A DNA stretch of 64,000 nucleotides. It comes from an uncultured Hyphomonadaceae bacterium (GTDB lineage Bacteria; Pseudomonadota; Alphaproteobacteria; Caulobacterales; Maricaulaceae). The stretch is taken from contig CAJXPX010000005.1 of the NCBI GenBank assembly GCA_913058335.1, positions 124,001 through 188,000 of the forward strand, read 5' to 3'. The notes below the pieces were generated by a model that saw nothing but the letters and a program-made list of their open reading frames with translations, ran no database searches and had not been told where the DNA came from. Every line of letters begins with the position of its first letter. The first letter of the stretch is position 1. Below, piece after piece: positions 60,456-64,000 of the stretch. The position numbers were made by a program, and so were the translations under genes.

Positions 60456-60519
60456 AGTAATACTCTACCCTGAAATCTGCGCCAATCCTATCTGAGAGTT
60501 TTATCAGAAATCAACAGGT

Positions 60520-61269
60520 CTAATTCATTTTATAGACGAGGCCGACACGGCTGATTGTGTCCGTTTTCTCACGTCCATCGGGAACGTCACTATGGGTTTC
60601 CAGACGGAAAGACGCGCGAATAGCGAAACTATCGAACAGGTCAGAGGTGATGCCCGCTTCATTGACAATAAATGTATCCAATTCCGAATAGAGGACTTCA
60701 GTGTCATTTGAAAAAGTGACTTGTTCACTAAATGCGTGCTCGAAATCGGAGTAGAGCCGGGCGCTGAGGGAGTCCTCTATTACGCTCGGAATGCCAAGCG
60801 GATTACCCTGAGCCAATCGGGCTTTTTGCGAACGATAACCCGCGCCGCTTTCGATCTGCCACTGGGTTGGGTCATCAACAATCAGAGTATATCCGACGCC
60901 GCCTCCGGCAAAATAACCGTTTTTATAGGACCCGAAGCTATCATTGAAATAGTCGGCATTCGCATAACCATAGACAGCCGGCGCAAAATCACGGCCAATT
61001 TTATAGCCGAGCCGATATCGGCGTATATTTGTTTCGCCTTGATTTTTACCGTAATCGCCGGACACTTTGGCGGAGTGCCGCCAGTCACTCCCGCGGTTTT
61101 CAACTTTTGTCGCAAACCCCAGAACAGTCGTCTCGTTATTGCCTGTCGTTTTCGATCCGTTCAGCGATGCTTGCCCGGTCCATCCCATATCTTCCTCCGC
61201 CCAACTCTGCTGCGCCGCCCCCAAGCTTAGGGAAATGGCAAAAACAGCTGATAAGGCGAGGCGGTACAT
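60520..61269 (-). CDS. DUF481 outer-membrane beta-barrel protein, copy 1
   Basis: A 249-residue protein of the DUF481 family (YdiY-like, salt-induced outer-membrane proteins). A signal peptide ends near SWAEE (residue 25). GWTGQASLNGSKTTGNNETT is the family start, followed by alternating beta-strands, GAGYRSQKARL and a C-terminal SRVGLVYKMN ending with an outer-membrane-type last strand. It is related in sequence to the copy at 61.4 kb and lies on the same strand, with AGGAG before the ATG. Confidence 0.9.
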   Translation of the reverse strand: MYRLALSAVFAISLSLGAAQQSWAEEDMGWTGQASLNGSKTTGNNETTVLGFATKVENRGSDWRHSAKVSGDYGKNQGETNIRRYRLGYKIGRDFAPAVYGYANADYFNDSFGSYKNGYFAGGGVGYTLIVDDPTQWQIESGAGYRSQKARLAQGNPLGIPSVIEDSLSARLYSDFEHAFSEQVTFSNDTEVLYSELDTFIVNEAGITSDLFDSFAIRASFRLETHSDVPDGREKTDTISRVGLVYKMN

Positions 61270-61360
61270 AATAGGCTCCTTGGGGCGTATGGGGGATGAC
61301 TTGGGTCTTGGTGGTGGTTTAAAACCTATAGAAAAGGGCAGTTAACTTGGCGTTAATCAG

Positions 61361-61390
61361 TTGGAGGCTGTCTCAGTTGATAGCCTCCAA
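61361..61390. repeat. Hairpin between the two DUF481 genes
   Basis: TTGGAGGCT (61361-61369) and AGCCTCCAA (61382-61390) form a nine-base perfect stem, extended by weaker pairs in the loop. No T tract follows on either strand. It lies 22 bases downstream of DUF481 copy 2 on the minus strand and may stabilise or help end its transcript. Confidence 0.55.
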
Positions 61391-61411
61391 TGCGTTCAGA
61401 AACAAACTTGG

Positions 61412-62152
61412 TTATTTCATAGTATAAACAATTCCGATTCGGCTAATCGTATCGGTTTTTTCTGTTCCGACAGGCACGTCCGTGTGGTGCTCGACACGGA
61501 AAGAGGCCCGCAGAGCAAAGCTGTCAAAGAGCTCCGATGTGACGCCAATCTCATTGGTCAGAAATGTATCCGACGCGGAATAGAGCAATTCAGTGTCGTT
61601 ATAAGCAGAGACTTTGTCATTAAAGACATAATCCAGATCAGACGCCAACTGACCCGCTATTTCATTTTCAGTCCGGCTTGGCTCACCCGTTGGGTTGTTC
61701 AGCGCTAGACGCGCTTTTTGGGAGCGATAGCCGCCGCCGGCTTCAACGCTCCAGGTCAAAGGTGCGTCGGGCAAAATTTGGTAGCCGAGGCCTGCGCCCA
61801 GGAAGTAGCCCTGTTTGAAGGCCCCGAAATCATCGCTGAAATAATCAGCATTGGCGTAGCCGTAAAGCTGCTCTGAAATATCTCGGTCAATTTGATAGCC
61901 GAGCGCATAGCGGTTTTTGTTTTCTTCGCCGTCTGCCTTGCCGTAATCGGCGGACGCCTTAATTGAATGTTTCCAATTCTCGGTTTCCTTGGCGAGTTTC
62001 AGGCCTAAACCAACATCTGTTGTTTCAGTGTTACCAGTTGTGACCGAGCCGTTCAGCGCGGCTTCACCCGTAAAGCCGTTAGTGAATTGAGCGTGAGAGG
62101 CTGTGGCGGCTCCGGCCCAAACCAAAGCGGAAATTGAAAGTGTACGTAACAT
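61412..62152 (-). CDS. DUF481 outer-membrane beta-barrel protein, copy 2
   Basis: A 246-residue paralogue of copy 1. The signal peptide ends at ATASHAQF near residue 22. The two share GEAALNGSVTTGNTETT, NADYFSDDFGAFKQGYF, GGGYRSQKARLALNNPTGEP, YSASDTFLTNEIGVTSELFD, FALRASFRVEHHTDVPVG and EKTDTISRIGIVYTMK. Their ends are nearly identical, so a tandem duplication is clear. I chose ATG 62152; an earlier in-frame ATG adds eight unlikely residues. Confidence 0.9.
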   Translation of the reverse strand: MLRTLSISALVWAGAATASHAQFTNGFTGEAALNGSVTTGNTETTDVGLGLKLAKETENWKHSIKASADYGKADGEENKNRYALGYQIDRDISEQLYGYANADYFSDDFGAFKQGYFLGAGLGYQILPDAPLTWSVEAGGGYRSQKARLALNNPTGEPSRTENEIAGQLASDLDYVFNDKVSAYNDTELLYSASDTFLTNEIGVTSELFDSFALRASFRVEHHTDVPVGTEKTDTISRIGIVYTMK

Positions 62153-62374
62153 TGGAAAAATCTCTTGAGTTAGCAAACGCCCATATCACGGGCTGAAAAA
62201 CCGGCTTATATAAAATGGATTATGAATATAGGTTAAATGAAGGCGTCGAACGGTTAAAGGCGGGATGTCAGGTCTTGCGCACTTGTCGAGAAGACTTGTT
62301 GGAAGGGGTAACGCCCTTTATAGGGTCGCCAAAGACCTACTCTTTATGATCGATTAAACCAGAATAGACCCGAC

Positions 62375-63643
62375 ATGCACGACATCAAAGCCATCCGCGA
62401 AAACCCTGACCAGTATGACGCCCTTTGGGCGAAGCGCGGGTTAGAGCCGCAATCCAAGAAAATTCTCGATCAGGACGCGCTTATCCGCAAAGCCACTCAG
62501 GTCATGCAAGAGGCCGAAGCCGCGCGCAATAAAAGCTCTAAGCTTATTGGGCAAGCTATGGCCAAAGGCGATAAAGAAGAAGCCGAACGCCTGAAAACCG
62601 AAGTGGCCGGCGCGAAAAACGTCATCGCCGCGATGGGCCAACAAGTCGAAGGCGAAAAGGCGCAGCTCGATATGCTGCTCGCCAGCCTCCCGAATGTGCC
62701 ATTTGAAGACGTGCCAAACGGCGAAAGCGAAGACGACAATGTCGAAGTCGCCAAATGGGGCGAGCCGAAAGAGTTTTCCTTCGAGCCGCAATCCCATGAT
62801 GACCTCGGAACCGCGCTCGGCCTGATGGATTTTGAAACCGCCGCCAAGATGAGCGGAAGCCGATTTGTGGTTTTGAGCGGCGCGCTCTCCCGCATGGACC
62901 GCGCTTTGGCGAGCCTGATGCTCGACATGCAAACGGAGGAGGGGTTTGAGGAGACGACTCCGCCGTTTCTTGTTTGGGACAAGGCCTTGTTCGGGACGGG
63001 GCAGCTTCCGAAATTCGAAGAGGATTTATATAAAACAGACGGGGATCATTACCTTATCCCTACAGCGGAAGTTTCACTCACTAACACAGTTCGCGAATCT
63101 ATTCTTGATGCTGACGCGCTCCCCAAACGCCTGACCGCGCATACACCGTGCTTCCGCTCGGAAGCCGGCTCTGCAGGGCGGGACACCAAAGGCATGATCC
63201 GCCAGCATCAGTTCAATAAGGTCGAGCTGGTCTCTATCTGCAAACCCGAAGAAAGCGACGAGGAGCATAAAAACATGCTGCGCTGCGCCGAGGCCGTCTT
63301 GCAGAAATTGGACCTGCCTTACCGTGTTGTCGAGCTTTGCACCGGCGATCTCGGATTTGGCGCGCGCAAAACCTATGACATCGAAGTGTGGCTGCCGAGC
63401 CAAAACACTTATCGAGAAATCAGCTCCATCAGTAATTGTGGCGACTTCCAGGCCCGCCGGATGCAGGCGCGCTATAAATTTGCCGAAAAAGACAACCGTT
63501 TCGTCCATACACTAAACGGCTCCGGCCTCGCGGTCGGCCGAACGCTCGTCGCTATTTTGGAAAACTATCAGAATGAAAACGGCACGATCACAGTGCCGAA
63601 AGCGCTCGTGCCGTATATGGGCGGGTTGGAGACGATTGGGTAG
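62375..63643 (+). CDS. serS: Seryl-tRNA synthetase
   Basis: Charges tRNA-Ser. The 422-residue class II enzyme has an N-terminal coiled-coil arm (about residues 27-105, [20 protein letters not shown]) that contacts the tRNA. Motif 2 is [20 protein letters not shown] near 257 and motif 3 is [19 protein letters not shown] near the end. The frame is intact and divergent from the DUF481 pair across a 222-base gap that should hold both promoters. Confidence 0.97.
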   Translation: MHDIKAIRENPDQYDALWAKRGLEPQSKKILDQDALIRKATQVMQEAEAARNKSSKLIGQAMAKGDKEEAERLKTEVAGAKNVIAAMGQQVEGEKAQLDMLLASLPNVPFEDVPNGESEDDNVEVAKWGEPKEFSFEPQSHDDLGTALGLMDFETAAKMSGSRFVVLSGALSRMDRALASLMLDMQTEEGFEETTPPFLVWDKALFGTGQLPKFEEDLYKTDGDHYLIPTAEVSLTNTVRESILDADALPKRLTAHTPCFRSEAGSAGRDTKGMIRQHQFNKVELVSICKPEESDEEHKNMLRCAEAVLQKLDLPYRVVELCTGDLGFGARKTYDIEVWLPSQNTYREISSISNCGDFQARRMQARYKFAEKDNRFVHTLNGSGLAVGRTLVAILENYQNENGTITVPKALVPYMGGLETIG

Positions 63644-63807
63644 GGTAGTTGCTTCCCTGGAAACGGGGGAGAATGATCCGCACTTTCGATTTTACCTCTA
63701 TTATCAAACTCCTTTCCGGCAGGAGCCGAAGCTCTGCGGGCTGCCCACTTTATCTGGAAACCGTAAAAATAGCTCCGCCCTGGATTGCGAGTAGGAGTAA
63801 GCGCTTG

Positions 63808-63951
63808 GGAGATATAAATTCAAATATCTCCTGTCATTTCGGAGCGCCTCGCGAACCCTGAAGGTCGAGGGCTTGCGAACTACCTTCAATGAAGGCACTA
63901 ATCTTTCGACCTTCCGCATTTGCGCCCTTCGGGTTTGCGCGGAATGACAGG
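63808..63951. repeat. Self-complementary intergenic element after serS
   Basis: GGAGATAT (63808-63815) pairs with ATATCTCC (63824-63831). A larger nested structure follows: CCTGTCATT (63830-63838) with AATGACAGG (63943-63951), GCGAACCC (63851-63858) with GGGTTTGC (63931-63938, one G-T pair), AAGGTCGA (63861-63868) with TCGACCTT (63906-63913), and CCTTC/GAAGG (63883-63895) at the tip. The order is palindromic over about 120 bases, like REP/MITE-type elements or repeats with TGTCATTCC ends. No coding frame is supported here, and 63644-63807 holds only a small GAGC/GCTC hairpin near 63725. Confidence 0.7.
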
Positions 63952-64000
63952 CAAGATGAAAGTAAAAACAGGGGTGCCGCCCAACAATCATTTCCGTTTT

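Noticed and set aside
62441-62982. Two antisense frames of about 160 residues inside serS
   Set aside because: Both are shadows of a long, strongly coding serS frame; they have no ribosome site and no recognised domain.
1-64000. tRNA, rRNA and CRISPR arrays
   Set aside because: No array of regularly spaced repeats was seen. Gaps were scanned by eye for the GGTTCGAATCC-like arm and for rRNA motifs without a hit, although a tRNA could be missed this way.

Overview
The window is chromosomal DNA from an alphaproteobacterium, probably a marine one. The evidence is gene order that is characteristic of that class: lgt-midA-pgeF, prs-rplY-pth-ychF, DUF1285-NUDIX-cca beside moxR-DUF58-DUF4159, and uvrC followed by pgsA. 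The protein sequences are compatible with the Maricaulales/Hyphomonadaceae, but that is an inference from general appearance; no rRNA or tRNA gene was recognised that could confirm it. The window has two parts: the right-hand portion of an integrative and conjugative element (ICE), and about 47 kb of ordinary housekeeping chromosome.

Bases 1 to about 17,290 are the ICE. From left to right it carries the 3' part of an error-prone DNA polymerase gene (imuC/dnaE2, cut by the window edge), a small XRE-type regulator, a 43-residue membrane protein, and then a compact IncP/Ti-like mating-pair-formation operon: traG (coupling protein), a small unclassified protein, trbB, C, D, E, J, L, F, G and I, and a DUF2274 gene. 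Most of these genes overlap or abut. DUF736, an excisionase-like helix-turn-helix protein and a tyrosine integrase follow. The integrase is read toward the element and sits directly upstream of dusA, whose 5' end is a known integration target. The left end, the relaxase and the imuA/imuB partners of imuC are not in the window.

From 17.2 to 25 kb lie dusA, a TauE/SafE permease, a retropepsin-like protease, cobT, an amino-acid dehydrogenase, queC-queE (7-deazaguanine synthesis) and several small envelope proteins. A minus-strand operon at 25.1-31.9 kb encodes MoxR, a DUF58 protein and two large membrane proteins with vWA-like and glutamine-amidotransferase-like parts. It diverges from the DUF1285-NUDIX-orf72-cca-gst-apt run at 32.1-36.0 kb. 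Minus-strand housekeeping genes follow at 36.0-42.4 kb (ychF, pth, rplY, prs, pgeF, midA, lgt). The rplY leader contains its own promoter and a terminator-like hairpin.

From 42.5 to 51.2 kb lie ubiK, a 0.9-kb region with no firmly supported gene but several hairpins, kbp, a VOC protein, a 43-residue membrane protein, a Ca/Na antiporter, queD-folM-folB (pterin/queuosine chemistry), DUF2237, uvrC and two tandem CDP-alcohol phosphatidyltransferase genes, one with a degenerate signature. The last part holds a class II DAHP synthase, HU, a Gfo/Idh oxidoreductase, a serine hydrolase fused to a YCII domain, nadE, gltX, small membrane proteins, a SixA-type phosphatase, two tandem DUF481 outer-membrane proteins and serS. 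A strongly self-complementary intergenic element follows serS.

I did not find a clearly new multi-gene system. The best leads are the polymerase cargo on a dusA-integrated conjugative element, the rplY leader attenuator candidate, the structured region at 43.4-43.9 kb, the serine hydrolase-YCII fusion and the degenerate phosphatidyltransferase beside pgsA.
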